Source of the DNA: Botryotinia globosa
Taxonomy: Eukaryota > Ascomycota > Leotiomycetes > Helotiales > Sclerotiniaceae
Reading direction: 5' to 3'
Assembly: GCA_014898425.1 (NCBI GenBank)
Contig: RCSZ01000008.1
Coordinates: forward strand, 569,501 to 633,500
DNA length: 64,000 nucleotides
Below are positions 22,397 to 35,649 of this stretch, one piece after another. The notes under the pieces were generated by a model that was given only the letters and a program-made list of their open reading frames with translations, was not told where the DNA came from and made no database searches. Each line of letters starts with the position of its first letter. Position 1 is the stretch's first letter. The position numbers and the translations under genes are program-made.

Positions 22397-22984
22397 TGTG
22401 ATGGATCTGGTGGAATGCGAATTGAATTGGAATTCGTATTAGTCAATTGAGAAGAATTACACAGATTCTACTGTTTATTAGAGGAGATGGAAGGTTGAAG
22501 CTACTTTATTGAATAATGATATTCGAATTTGAAGTAGACAATCTCGAGTACATGTGAAAGTGGGAGGGAGGTAAGAGGATATCGATGATGGGTGTGTTGG
22601 GTTGAAATGATACGGTTCAAATTCTCAATTGATTGATTGATTGATTGATTGTCGAGGAAAGATATAGGATCGAGTCAATATGTCTATTTCGAAGTAGGTT
22701 GGTGGTAAGAACTCTTCAATGGTTTGAGTCAAAGTCTGATGAAGGAGGTGGAGAGATGGATAGCGATGTAGCGAGGGAGTAACTATCAGCGATAATGGAA
22801 TTGTAAGATAACCGCGGATGTGTTTGACGGTCGTGAGGTGATGAAAAGTCGAGATAATCTTCTGCTTCTGATGGTCGGTCGAGCAAGTGTTGATCGGAAG
22901 GATATCTTTTATATCGCAAGCAAAGAATTCAGAGACCTCTCTCGACGACTTTGATTTCTCTTGGATGTGAATTGAATGTTGTTC
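22397..22984. promoter_or_regulatory. Upstream region of the C2H2 gene
   Basis: About 590 bp before the ATG, probably including a long 5' UTR. A TTGATTGATTGATTGATTG run is at 22628-22648. No clear TATA box. Confidence 0.4.
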
Positions 22985-23072
22985 TTCAAAGAAGATTCAA
23001 AGAAGATTCAAAGAAGATTCAAAGAAGATTCAAAGAAGATTCAAAGAAGATTCAAAGAAGATTCAAAGAAGA
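22985..23072. repeat. 11-bp tandem repeat, 8 perfect copies
   Basis: The unit TTCAAAGAAGA is repeated eight times without change. On the C2H2 gene's sense strand it reads TCTTCTTTGAA, a pyrimidine-rich block about 590 bp upstream of the start codon, so it may sit in its promoter or 5' UTR. Confidence 0.92.
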
Positions 23073-24221
23073 GATGATGAGTAAATTCCTCCGAGATATA
23101 TTTTTCGGAATATAAAGAGGTGAGGGGATGGGTTGGGTCATTGATAAGATGGGATTCTGAAGAAAGATATGGGATTTGGCTTTGGGACGTATTACACATG
23201 GGTCCCTTTTCTTAGAGTCAAATGTGCCTGGGCAGTTGATGAATTATAATTTTTTTCTAATTTTTTTTATACTTTACTTTACTTTACTTTAGTTTCTTTT
23301 TCTCTCTTTTAATTATTTTATTTTTTAAATGTTAAATTTCAATGTGGATACGTGGGAGTGGGGCACTGGGATTGAGAGAATGACCAGGGAAGACTAGGGA
23401 TGAATAATGAAGGGTCAAATGGAAAAGGGTTCAAGGAAAAGGAAGGGGAAGGGGAAGGGGAAGGGTTCAATAATCAAAAATCAAAAATCAAAAATCAAAA
23501 ATAAATAAAAATGTTGGAAATATTGGTGGGGCCCAGAAATGGGAAAGTGGGAATCTGATGAATGTTATCCCCAAAGAAGACAAGGGGATTTCTTTTTCAT
23601 GTGCCCACGGTGGTATTATGGTGTAGTATTATGGTGTGGATGTATGCGGATGTGGTATGGTGTGTGATGTGATGTACGGTAGCGGTAGTATATAATGGAT
23701 ATCATGTGTATCATTGTACTAAATACCCAAGGTGATGATATATCAAGTAGCGTCTCTTTCGTATCTCATGTCTTTTTGTTTCTGCAAAGGTTTCGACCGG
23801 GATCTGGGGAAACAAGAGGATACGGTACAGATATGACAATCTTTACCCAAGCCAGAGGAGGAAGACTGGCATGCCAACTTGACTGCGTTGGGTTTGGGCA
23901 CAAAATTGGAATATCTAATGTCAATCGATGAGGACTTTGTAGGACCTAAGCCCGATAGCAACTTTGATGCATCGGAAACCCTATTGTGGATGTGAGATGT
24001 GGGTGAAATGCAGTAGACAAAATGATAGATTTCGATGTCGTCCTTCTGGGTATGTACAGTATCGACTTTCAACCTTGGCCGTCAAACGAATCCATACAGA
24101 CGCACCTTGATGCATGGCCTTCCTGTACGAGTGCTGTACTGCGTATGTTCAATCAGATGCAGAAGAAGGAACCTACATGATGTTCACTTTCCCATGCTAC
24201 ACATCACGATCCATCTACCCA

Positions 24222-24277
24222 GTCACCCCGTCACCCCGTCACCCCGTCACCCCGTCACCCAGTCACCCAGTCACCCA
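24222..24277. repeat. 8-bp tandem repeat, 7 copies
   Basis: The unit GTCACCCC occurs four times, followed by three copies of the variant GTCACCCA. The split into two homogeneous blocks shows stepwise expansion. Confidence 0.9.
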
Positions 24278-24424
24278 GCCCAATCACTCCATCCGCCTGA
24301 GTACCCGGGCAGGCACAGACAGACTGGCGGACGGAAGAAGTATAACTAACCATCAAGCCGTCTAAATCCCGACCGATGATTATGTGAATCCGAGCTATCG
24401 TACTTCGCTACGGAGTACTTGTTA

Positions 24425-24606
24425 GCTATCTAGTATCTAGTATCTAGTATTCGAGTATCTAGTATCTAGTATTCGAGTATCTAGTATCTCGTATTCGAGT
24501 ATCTAGTATCTAATGTCTAGTATTCAGTATCTAGTATCTAGTATCTAATGTCTAGTATGTATTCAGTATTTAATATCTAGTATTCAATATCTAATATCTA
24601 ATATCT
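24425..24606. repeat. Irregular TATCTAGTAT-type repeat
   Basis: About 180 bp made of variants of TATCTAGTATC and ATTCGAGTATC, becoming more degenerate to the right (TAATATCTAGTATTCAATAT). It shows a gradient from regular to decayed copies. Confidence 0.85.
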
Positions 24607-27423
24607 AGCCTAGTCATCATTGCCAATCGTTGTTAATCATTACTAACCATCCTCCCTAGCCATCATACTAAAGCGTTGCTAATCGGACTAAATCCATTTG
24701 ACATATCGTAACCATTACAACTTTTACCACTCGATCCCCAACCCCAAACCTCTTCCCTTCCCAGTTCCAACTTTTCTTCTAATTAACATCCATTTATCTA
24801 TCTACCTATCCATCCCCATGCAACTAGCCCCCAACGAAACGACTTTAATCCCCAAGCACCTTTGTATCTTTCTACTTCACACCAACTCTCGCCCGAGGGA
24901 TACTATACTATAGTCTATAACCCATTGGTCCTGTGCTCTCCTGAGTCCTCACCCATTTAAACTCTCATCTAACATCTCTCAAGTCAATAGTAAGAAAAGT
25001 TAACTTTTCAAAGACCGGGTTATAATAATGATATGATAATAAGGCAATGAATTATGTACCACACATATTTTCCTTCGTCCATATCTAGCATCTCGTAAAA
25101 TTTCCCCCAAAAACAAAAATCCCAGGGTCATATCACCATGACCATTTCCCCATTTCCAATGCCGAAATATCCATCAGATTATCTTTTCTCCCGACGTCCC
25201 AGACTCCCAGGACTCCGTAGATGGAAGGCGATGTTCCACTCCACTTTGTTCCTAAAACATTGCCATGGCGTCTACGCCGTCCAAAGCACATGTGCAGCAT
25301 TCATCTTTTCTTCTCCCCATCGTCAAAGTAGAATGCGTAGATAGGCAGCTAGTGTTTAGGTATTTAGGTTAGCTAGAATGTATATGTATATGGTAAAAGT
25401 AAATATATGGAGATCTGTTAGATATGCATTGTGCAGCGTGCGTGAATCTTCTCGCGGCGTTTTGATAATACAGTAACCTTACAACGCACATACACGTACG
25501 TATAATGAATGATACTTTTCATTCCATTACAAAGCGCAATCCATTCTCTCGACGAGCGTCACAGTCACAGAGAGTGAAAAGTTAAGCCATGAAGAATGAA
25601 GTCATCATGTTTCAGTGTATTGGCCCCGTCATAGATACATATGAGCCAAGGGATAGAAATAAGATGATTTTGCCCCGAAGAAGCATCCGTCTATTCACTC
25701 GTGAGAAAAATTGCTCTAGCACGTTCACGTACCGGTTCGACTAAAATCCAAACCCACACTATCGGAAAATATGAAATTCAATCATCGTTAACCTAACGTA
25801 TTCGTATCCCCCACTTGGAACCATCAACTAAGAGTCGAACCGCACGAAACTTTCCGATCTCAAATATCCTCTTGTCCATAGCCAATAAGTCTTCCGAGGC
25901 TCCGTAACCCAGGTATATCTAACTTTCCCACTACACACCCCTCCCAGCCATTGTTCCAAAGTCCTCACAGGCTGACATGGTAGATCTCTGTATTGATCTC
26001 AGCTAGACCCCTAGATCTACCTCGCCAACGTACCGGTACACCATACCTATTCCCTAGGTCCCAAGTTTTCTTTTCCTCATTCCTTTCTTCCTTTCTTCCT
26101 TTCCACCCGCTTCCATGCCAGGGGCCCACTTTCCAAGAAATTCTTGTTCGTTGCTCGTCTCGTTGATCTGTTTGGTCAGTTTCCATTTGGCGTCCTCGGC
26201 GCGTTGATCCGTGTGGACAGTTTCTTTCCATTTTGCTGCCTCGTCCTCGCACCAAAACACATACACACACATCTCCAAAAGGGTCCTCCTGAAAACGAGA
26301 CGAGACGGGAGAGCTCTCGTACGTACGTCCTCACATTCCCGCTTCTCTATCACTTATCACATGTATCACCAGTTCTGGGTACCACCCTACCAAATTTCCC
26401 TCCACACACACATACACATACATACACATACATACACATGTAATCTGTACCACATAAGGCTCTCGGGATCATCATATCATATCATCTCACTCACTCACCT
26501 CCTCTCGCCCCTATCCATATTCCTCCGTGCTCAATCCCTCACCAGCTCCCCCACGCGCGAAACCCTTTTTCTTTTTCCTTTCCACAAAGGATGCGCAAAG
26601 ACGGGTTTCCGCATCCGCTTTCATACATATGCATACGACACTCATCCTCTTTACCGTGCGAGCCTGTCTGCCAGCGGAGATATCTCCTTTGTTGTATCGT
26701 ATCCCGTGTGACCTGTACAGGACAGCCAGGATGAAACTGCGAGTTTGAAGATATCGGTTGGTGCAATATTGCCTCTTGTTACACAGGCTTTTTTTTATGT
26801 CCTTTGTAGATCCGAGGATGCATATGCTATGCTCTCATTGCCTGTGATTTGAATGATAGATGGATGATATCGGGTGGGTTTTATCAGTAACTTAGACCCC
26901 TCTTTTTGGGGTTTGGGGTTTGGGGTTCCCAGATACATATATATGTCATATTGAGTACCAATTGAATCAATTACTCAAGTCATTTACTTGGATTGCACAT
27001 GATGAAAAATCCTTTCGAGATCATCTACAAACGATTTATTTCATCTCGTCGTCGCAAAAAAAACATTGTGATTTTTTCTTCCCACCTATGTTTTGCGCAT
27101 CTTGACGTTGACGTTGAAGTTGAAGTTTCTCGCCCGCCTTCAAATAATCCAAAAACTCGGATAACCTAGGCAGATAGGAGCGACGGACTCATCTCCGCCT
27201 CTACCCCACGCCAAAGGATCGTAGACATGATGCTTTCTGGAGAGTCGATTGTGTAACTTGTGCGGACCACAACTTTTGCCAACTTTTGGGGGGTTGAATT
27301 TTGGAAAGAAACTTCCTCTTCACATGTATGCGTTCCACACTCACCGATTGTCATACAAAGACCAAGACCAGGCTTTCCAATCACTCACTAATCGACAGCC
27401 TATACAAACACACAAGAGCTTGT

Positions 27424-27592
27424 ACAACATATAATGTACAACATACAATATACAACATTCAATATATAACATTCAACATTCAATCTACAATATACAACAT
27501 ACAATATACAACATTCAACATACAACATACAACATTCAACATACAACATTCAACATTCACTCCACAACATCCAACATCCAACATCCAACATC
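27424..27592. repeat. ACAACATTCAACAT-type minisatellite
   Basis: About 165 bp of interleaved 7-bp units (ACAACAT, ACAATAT, TCAACAT, CCAACAT). It is strongly G-depleted on the plus strand. Confidence 0.88.
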
Positions 27593-27949
27593 TCCAAAAA
27601 CCAGAAACCCCAAATCCCGGTAGAAACCCCCCGAGCGGGTACGTACTTACAGAGTGACAACCCACATGACCCAAAGTAGGAAATACTACTTGAAATGGCA
27701 TAGCAACAAAAGAATTCGGTGCGGATGACTGCCTGTTCAATCATGCACAGTTTGGGACCCGTTGCTCCACCAGCCAGGAACAAGAAGCTTGGACTCTGAC
27801 ATGGTATGAAAGGTATCTGTTGCGTCGATAGATAAACTAAGCCGATGATGCCGAAACGCGCACGCACGCACTCGTCAACTTTAGTTTGGGGATTGAGGTT
27901 TCTGGGCAGCGGACCCTTTAAAGTTTTTTTAATGAAAGAGGGAAGAGGT

Positions 27950-28105
27950 GTGTGGATGTGTGGATGGATGTATATGTGTGTGTATGTGATGGATTGTGTG
28001 TGTGTGTGTGCTGTTTGTTGTATATGTGTGTGTGTGTGCTGTTTGTTGTATATGTGTGTGTATGTGATGGATTGTCTGTGTGTGTGACAGCGTGTGTGTG
28101 TATCT
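27950..28105. repeat. TG-rich simple-sequence block
   Basis: Several (TG)n runs alternate with the longer unit GCTGTTTGTTGTATATGTG, present twice. Alternating purine-pyrimidine DNA of this kind can adopt Z-form. Confidence 0.85.
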
Positions 28106-28546
28106 ATCGGTATGTTATGATGAGAGTGATTTGAATCAAGATGAATCCAGATCAAAGCAATTTCCATAGATATGAGGCACGGCGGACGGGGATGAAAAGG
28201 ATCAAGGTTGAAATGTTATGTAAGAAATGAAGTTATCCATAAAGTGACTTGTGTCACATGTGATCCATCTGCCTCTCCTACAGTCTACTCCGACTCGGAG
28301 AATCCAAAAAATGAAAAAAAGAGTCGAGACCAAAAGAGTCACGAGTCACAATCATGTCTCTAGAGTATAAGCCCAAGATGGAGATGGGCAGATATCCCAA
28401 CATGGGATTCTGCAATTCCCCTGACGTCACACGGACAAAAGTCGATCGAGAAAACGGGTGTGTCATCGTGGATATGGAGAAGCTTAACACACTCGCATAC
28501 ATATGAGCAATGAGCATTGTGCATATGAGGGGTTTCGTTTTGAATC

Positions 28547-28672
28547 AGGAGAGCAGGGGAGCAGGGGAGCAGGAGAGCAGGAGAGCAGGAGAGCAGGAGA
28601 GCAGGAGAGCAGGAGAGCAGACCAGGAGACCAGGGGAGCAGGAGAGCAGACCAGGAGACCAGGGGAACAGGA
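28547..28672. repeat. GAGAGCAG minisatellite
   Basis: 8-bp purine-rich units (GGAGAGCA, GGGGAGCA) continue into a higher-order ACCAGGAGACCAGGGGAGCA repeat. The purine strand is the plus strand; triplex or G-quadruplex structure is possible. Confidence 0.88.
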
Positions 28673-31600
28673 TATTTTTATCCCTAGTCGGTGTCCTTTG
28701 CGGCCAAGAAGTTATTGGGAGGAAGATTACAGATTACTTGGGCAGTGGGCAGTGGGCAGTGGGCGGGCACCTGGGCACCTCCTACCCGCTTACAGCTCTT
28801 ACAGCTCCTATCCTGAATGAGTATGGAAATGAGAACTTCCCTCGAATGCCTTTGTTGAGTTTCCTTTGAAAGCGGTTGGAGAGCGGATCATGGAGTGGAG
28901 TGGAGTGGAGCATTACTCATCCCGGTCGCTTCTAAGTTCTCAATCATCTCAAGTTCTCTTCTCAAGTTCTCATCCTCTAACTTCCAAGAGACCAAGACTA
29001 AACGTGATCGGGTGGAGTCCCCTAGTCCAGACAAGGGATGGTCGATGTTTAAAGTCCCCATCCTAGTCAGAGTGCGTTCTAGATGATGTTAAAGCTGACA
29101 GGGGCTGAGCGGCGTTAAACCCAATGCGAACCTCATCGTCGATGCATCTCGAAAATAAGGCTATGATACTCGGGAAATGGTCAGAAAGTCATCGAGATCC
29201 GGTCGAGTCCACTCAGTCAATATTGGCTTTACAACAAGATCTACCATTGATTTTCTGATCAAAAGAACTTTTTCATGAGGACCCAAGTACCATGTTTCTA
29301 ACTCTGCTTGATAACGTGGCATAGTTGGAACTCTGAAGGAGGTTCGGTGTGGGTTCGATTAAAAAACTGCGAGGGGATCTTTTATTTTATATCGTCGAAA
29401 CTTGAACCATTTTTCTAGAAGCTTGTTTGGAGAAATCGAGATCCCCTATGACGATGATCTGAGTCAAATCCGATTGAAAGAGGAGGACCCGCCCGAGGGG
29501 GAAACAAAGATATTAAAATGATGTACTGGGCGGAACGGATGTTTCATATCATTTTATCAATCATCGACGATAAGGGAGAGGGAGAGAGAGAGAAGCTCGA
29601 TAGCTCGATGCGTCGATGCGTCGATGCGTCGATGAGATGTGGTCACATGCTTACTGAATAATATATGACTAATACAGGATGGTTGATCCTCAAATATCGT
29701 ATCGTATGATGAATCTGACGAGTCTGACTAATCCCACTCGTATTTCTCCAAGTTTGAATTGATTTCATTCATACAAAGTCTCAATATCCATTAACCTCAA
29801 TCAGTTGGAGAGTGTCCATGAACCAGTTGAACCGACTACAATACTGGTATGGTTGGTACCTAGATATCACACAGATACGACATCTAAGGTTAAAGTATAC
29901 TTGATATCAACAACAAGGTATGTTTTGCTATCTTTTACGCACAACCCAACCTGCAAAGGCATTCAGTTCAATTCATGGTTCTCAAGCTTTTCATACAATA
30001 TCTCAATCTCATCCTCACCTCATATCACACACATCCTCTCCAACTAATCCCAATCTACAAACGTTTCTCAAACTCAGCCCGTCAACAATCGCATACAAAG
30101 CCGAGTGGCACAACTCACGCGTGTATCCCGCAAGATCGCCCGTCGCCAATGCCGATTAAAACAGATTTACAAGTATACAACATCTACGTACACAACATCT
30201 ACCACATGCATTTCCGTCACATTTCCATCAATTCTTCCAACGTTTCCCATGTGTGACACTACTCTGCGGAAGTATCTCGGAGGGGATTTGATCAATGTAT
30301 GGCTGTGAAATTTGGAGTCGCGATAAACTTTACGGATGTTGTACGTGAGTGCTAGGGTGAACAGACCCTTTATGTATATTGGACCCTTGGAGTTTAAACG
30401 GACGGGATGATATGGACGGGTGGTTTAATTTTATCAATACTTAGGCCGCTCATTCATAAGTATGAATTTCTAGGTTTGCAGATCTATCACCAGTCAAGCG
30501 TGTAATGTCTTTCTTATCGATATCACATCCCAAAAGTATCATGAAATCTAAACTCTCTCGAGCCTCTATCATTCAATGGTTTAATGTCTCGGAAAAGAAA
30601 AGTTTCTTTCGCAATTTCCCAACGGCTATTCCTCTCCCCTTCTGTCAATGGAATTAACAAGAAACATGTAATTATCAATGAGAATACCAACTAGTGTTGG
30701 ACAAATAATACTACTCAATCTAACATAATTACCCCTCGTTTATCCTATTACAACATCCTCCAAACAATTGGTTACATCACACAGCACTACAATTTTATTA
30801 CGAGGCTACCATCGCCCGCCAATCTGAAGGGTCTTTTCGAGTGACTTGACTAAAGTTCCTTTCCGATCCAAAATCGGTACCGAATACCAGGGATTGTGGT
30901 AGAGGGTTAGGGTGATGCCGTTCAACATGAATTTACGAACGTGATGTCAAGAAGTTGTGTTGCAACGTTGCACCAAGCGGAATGGAGAATTGCTTCCGTC
31001 CAGAATTTGACATTGAAAGTTATAACTTATGCGCGTCGATAATAGTTTGTATGTCGAAGTTCTTGGAAGATATCCTTTTCGGGTTACAACATAAATAGAG
31101 TTTATGTAGTTTGTCCTATTTTTGACTAAATTTTCATGAAATCAATCAACGGCGTGAGCCGTTAAGTATTAAAACGGTGGCGTACTTCATGATGTACATG
31201 AATTCGGATATTCAATATCCAATCATTCTCTTCTCATTGTAACGCTTGATATGTACGCGTAAAGAACCCGGCGAAATCATTTTGACGCTGTGTATAAACT
31301 AATTTCTCACCACCAATTTCACCGGTCAACTCTGATTTCCAAGCAACTCGACTAATTGAAGTCGAGGTCCCTTTCGATAGTTTGAACTGGTGGCCCGACC
31401 CGGGTTTAAGGTAGTTCCATTGATCCTGTCGTTCTTTTTAGGCGTCCATATTTAGTGTTGTGCTAGTTGCTTCATGCTTCAACATCATATTGCATGATAT
31501 CTATGACTTGAAATATCTCTTTGACTTTCCCATATCGGTAAGAGGGACCATTCAGAGGTATGCCGGAAAATGATATGGAAGTTGTACTTTTTTCAAGCGT

Positions 31601-33300
31601 TTTTGACCTGCATTGGTATGCAAATTGAACTTCGGATTCGGGAGAATCATTGCAGAATTATCCATGTTTATTTCTCTTGATTCGAGGTATGAATGGATGT
31701 GCCTTTTTTCTATTTGCAGGAGGCAAATAAGCCATTCATTGGCAACATTATTGCCATTTCAGTATAGCTAACAACAAGTGCAAATATATTTGAATTGCAG
31801 GTTTAATTACTTCGCCGAGGTTAACTTTTGTTTACTTTGTTGCTTGTGGTATCACGTCATAGTGCGCTGTACGAATAGATGATAGCCAAGGCAGAATTTC
31901 CACATTTGAAAGTTTGGAGGCATATCTGCTCAGGGTTCGTTTCAATAACATGTATCAAGTACTCGGCGTCAGTACACTCATATTTACCATGGAGCTTGGC
32001 TTCGATACTCCCAACTATGTTCAAAGCTTTGATGTGACTGTCAAGGCCCATTCACAAATTCATCAATATTACAAAAAAGTACATCAAGTAGAGTTACCGA
32101 TTAAAGTGAGATAGGTTAATTAATTTGAAGTTCTGGACCAATTTGTGATCAGTGGTCTCCTCCACAGTGGTTCGATCTCCAACTCTTTGCTTAAACTCTA
32201 TTTTGTCCACTTCCCAGCCTCCAATCACCAGTCACCATCCACCAACCCACGATCCACACAATCAAACTTCAATTTAGACTTTGTTGCTTTTTATCGACTT
32301 CTTATTTCTCTTTACTTTATCTATTAACGACTTGATGTCGGTATACATTGTAACATAAAGTCCGATCTCACGGTCCATCCGACCGATACAATACGCATGA
32401 GAAGCTAAAAAAAAAAGCTATATCGGCGCACCACTCTCTCTGACCTATTAATGGGGAGTGCGGTATGCATGGCATTGCATGAGTATCGCCGAACCAATAG
32501 TCTCGAGTCGGAGTTGGCGTCGGAGTTGGCGTCGGAGGCTAAGAGAAGCCGGGCTTGCAGGAGGGTTTTCTTAGTATCTTCGGCGGAGGTAAGTCTAGAT
32601 GGCGCAGGGACTATTGATGGGTGTAAGCTTCCGATGATGCACGGATGAGGGGATTTGCGGCGAGTGCGGGTGTTTAGGTGGTGGTGGCGCGGAAGATGCG
32701 ATTATGGGGTTTGGTTGGGGTTTGTAGGTTGGGGTTGCTCGTTTAGGGTTGGTGGGGTGGGTCGAGTAGGGCGTCTGAGCGGGTTGGAAGATGGGGATTG
32801 GGATGGCAATTTGGATGGGAATCTGGACGCGGACGATGATGATGATGATGATGATGCAGAGGAAGCGGGAGGTAAATGAAGGGGTAGATGCGGAAATTGA
32901 ATTGAGATTGAGATTCAGAGAGAGAAGGGGAAAAAGGGAAGAAGAGGGATGAAAAACTATGGAGCGCTCTGTAGATGAGAAGAGGAAGTATCGCATACAT
33001 TTACAGACATACATGCTATGTTACGGTGCTTGGTGGAAGATCAATCACTACCTACCGGTACTTTTTTCCTCACGAATTCTTTGACATTTCAAGTGATTGG
33101 TGTTAGGTGATTAGTGGTTAGTGATTGCTTACAAAGTTACTAGGAAAGTAAGTACCCTATTTCTCCATAATTTTTCTCTTCAAGTTTTTTCCCCTTTTTT
33201 TTTGGCTTCGCGCGTTTCGGGAATAACGGAAATTTTTATGTTTATGTTTATGTTTGTGTTTGTTTTTGATCTTATGGCCGTGATTTATTTCGTTTGGTTT

Positions 33301-33443
33301 GATTTGACTATGTGATTTGACTATGTGATTTGACTATGTGATTTGACTATGTGATTTGACTATGTGATTTGACTATGTGATTTGACTATGTGATTTGACT
33401 ATGTGATTTGACTATGTGATTTGACTATGTGATTTGACTATGT
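33301..33443. repeat. 13-bp tandem repeat, 11 copies
   Basis: The unit GATTTGACTATGT is repeated eleven times exactly (143 bp) and ends GATTCGTG. A perfect array this long must be young or kept homogeneous. It marks the left edge of the G-biased segment. Confidence 0.95.
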
Positions 33444-35060
33444 GATTCGTGTTGTGATGATCACGTCGTATTCTTAAGTCATTAGGTTGGTATGGTGTGG
33501 TGTGGTATGGTATGATGAGTTGAGGTATGGTGTGGTATGGTATGATGTGTTGGGTTGGGTTGGGTTGGGTTTGGGTTTGGGAAAGTAGGGAGCTAGATGT
33601 CATTGTTTGGCAAGTTATACGGTATTGCGATGCTTGCTTGCTTGCTTGCTTGCTTGATTGCTTTATTGCTTGGTTTGGAGTTAGGGGGTGTGTGTCTGTG
33701 AGTTGGGGTGGTGTTGGGATGGCCGTGTTGAGGTGGTGGTGGATGGTAGTGGATGGTAGTGGATGGTAGTGAGGTTTAAGTTGTTAGGTTGGGGAGTTGG
33801 GGAGCTAGTTGTTGGGGGTTGCGGGTTGTGGATTGTGGATTGTGGATTGCTAGGTTGGTAGGTTATTAGTTTGTTAGTTTGCTAGGTTATTAGGTTATTG
33901 GTTTGTGAGTTGTATGTCGTATGTCGTATGTCTTACTTGTTTATAGATGGGGAATGGTGGATGGGTTATAGGGTTAGGATGTGATGTGATGAAGAGGGAT
34001 AGGGTTAGCAGGTGATGTGATGAAGAGGGATAGGGTTAGGAGGTGATGTGATGAAGAGGGTTTAGGACATAGGGTGTGATGAAAGAGGTATGAAGTTTAA
34101 CGAAAGAGGTTTACTACTAGAATAGGAAGGTGAGAGATGGATAGGATGGATAGGTTGGATATGTAAGGAGGTTAGTTGAGGTAGTTAGTTGAGGTAGTGA
34201 ATCAGATACTTCATGGAGATAATAGGAAATAGTGAGGGGAGATGGTGGGAAGTGGTTGGAGATCTTGTGAGGGGCGAGTTGCGGATAAGGTAGGTTGAGG
34301 TGGGTTGGGTGGGTAGGATCGGTTTGTGTGCGGGATGTGTGTGGGTAGGCGAGGTTAGGGTGAAGTTAGAGTTGGAGTAGGTGAGGTAAGATCTACGATT
34401 TTTGTAGTTGTTTTGAGGGGGCTTGGGGGCGAGAGAGGTGGAAATGGAGGGGGAAGGAGGAGGAGGTGGAAATGGAGGGGGAAGGAGGAGGAGGGGGAGT
34501 GGTAAAGAGGATGTGGAAGAGGATAGAGGAAAATTATGTGAAAAGAGATTGTGAGTTGGGTATTAGCGAGATGAGGTATGCTTCTTTTCTGGATATGGGG
34601 ATGGAGGAGTATGGATGTACGTATGTATGGATGTATGCGATGTGATTTATATATAGAGAAGATGTTCAATTCTATAGATGTTCAATTCCATGATATGATA
34701 TGAAATGATATAATATGTCAAGGAAAATCAAAAAGTTCGAGCAAGTATGAGATGAGATGCATTTGTAGTGGCTAGTCAGTAGCTGTGCGATGGAATTTGA
34801 AATTTGGAATGGCAATGGGTTTTTAGACCTTGTGAAGGAAAGGTGGGAAGTGGCTGATTTCTGTTTGTTTGGAAAGGGTGAATCGGTAATTGGTAACTCG
34901 GTTATGTGGTTGGTTTTTTTTTTGTGGGAGGGATTGGGGATTTGAAATTATGGGGATGGGGATGAGTGAGGAGTGAGAAGTGTGTGATGGGTTCAAAAAG
35001 GTAGGAAATGGAAGATGAGAGATTGGAGATGTGATATATAAGATGTGAGATGGACCATGA
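33444..35060. other. G+T/G+A-biased segment with short repeats
   Basis: For about 1.6 kb the plus strand is strongly depleted in C and rich in G. Contents include GGTATGGTGTGGT units (about 33484-33550), GGGTT units (about 33550-33572), GCTT units (33634-33656), three GGATGGTAGT units (about 33740-33775), and a roughly 33-bp unit with ATAGGGTTAG and GGTGATGTGATGAAGAGG repeated about three times at 33973-34064. Short ORFs here are low complexity on both strands. No gene is called. Confidence 0.7.
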
Positions 35061-35649
35061 GCTTCGCGTGACATCTTCGTCGTTGTTGCTGTTGCTGTTT
35101 TGGGAGAAAAATACGGACTGAGGCTATATAAGGAAAATTATGAGATCCGATATCCTTACTGTACACTGTATGTACCTAGGTAGGTATGTCAAGTAACTAC
35201 GCAACCCATCCTTCCATCTTTATCAAAATCTACTAGGTGGAGATGGGTGTAGGATATCTCATCTATTCAGTGTGATGATACCACTGGAGTCGAGATGTGA
35301 TAGAATGAATGAGTAGCATGGGTGTAATGATTTAATTTTCCTTCTTTCTATCATTCTTTTAGAGCATGATGCTATTCAGATGGACACAACATATCATTTT
35401 GATTGATTTGCGTTATTTTCAAAAGAAGTCTTTAGTGAAATTACATGGAGCTGGTTGAGTATGGTGTGTTTGGATTTTTCTTTCCATCTCTCATCTCTTC
35501 TATCTTCCGCGATGACATCTATCTCCGTGTTCTCGTATACAAAATATATTCACTCTTCGTTCATTCGACTGTTTTCATTCTCTTCAGTTGGTTGTTCGAA
35601 TAGCTTATGAAGTTTAAGCTTGAGTTGGTGATATCATAGTGGTCAACAA
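35061..35649. other. Transition segment, nothing recognised
   Basis: Mixed-composition DNA between the G-biased segment and the AT-rich block; no ORF or repeat of note. Confidence 0.4.

Larger units (their letters stand above)
23073..33300. other. Gene-poor region with many micro/minisatellites
   Basis: No ORF in about 10 kb looks like protein: the open frames are short, low-complexity, and coincide with simple repeats. Notable repeat blocks are annotated separately. Smaller ones include GGGGAA at about 23444-23466, ATCAAAA near 23480-23505, CACATA near 26404-26438, and four GATGCGTC units near 29607-29634. A small exon-rich gene or non-coding RNA cannot be excluded. I found no convincing tRNA. 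Confidence 0.5.

Noticed and set aside
26144..26711. Overlapping ORFs of 99-166 aa in the gene desert
   Set aside because: They coincide with CACATA repeats and pyrimidine-rich DNA and encode low-complexity H/T/Y/S runs.
30481..32340. Possible genes or tRNAs in 30.5-32.3 kb
   Set aside because: I looked for a GGTTCGA T-loop with a matching acceptor stem and found no full cloverleaf; frames at 31857-32114 show no domain.
33973..34064. Interstitial telomere
   Set aside because: TAGGGTTAGG occurs only once per 33-bp unit, with no consecutive TTAGGG repeats.
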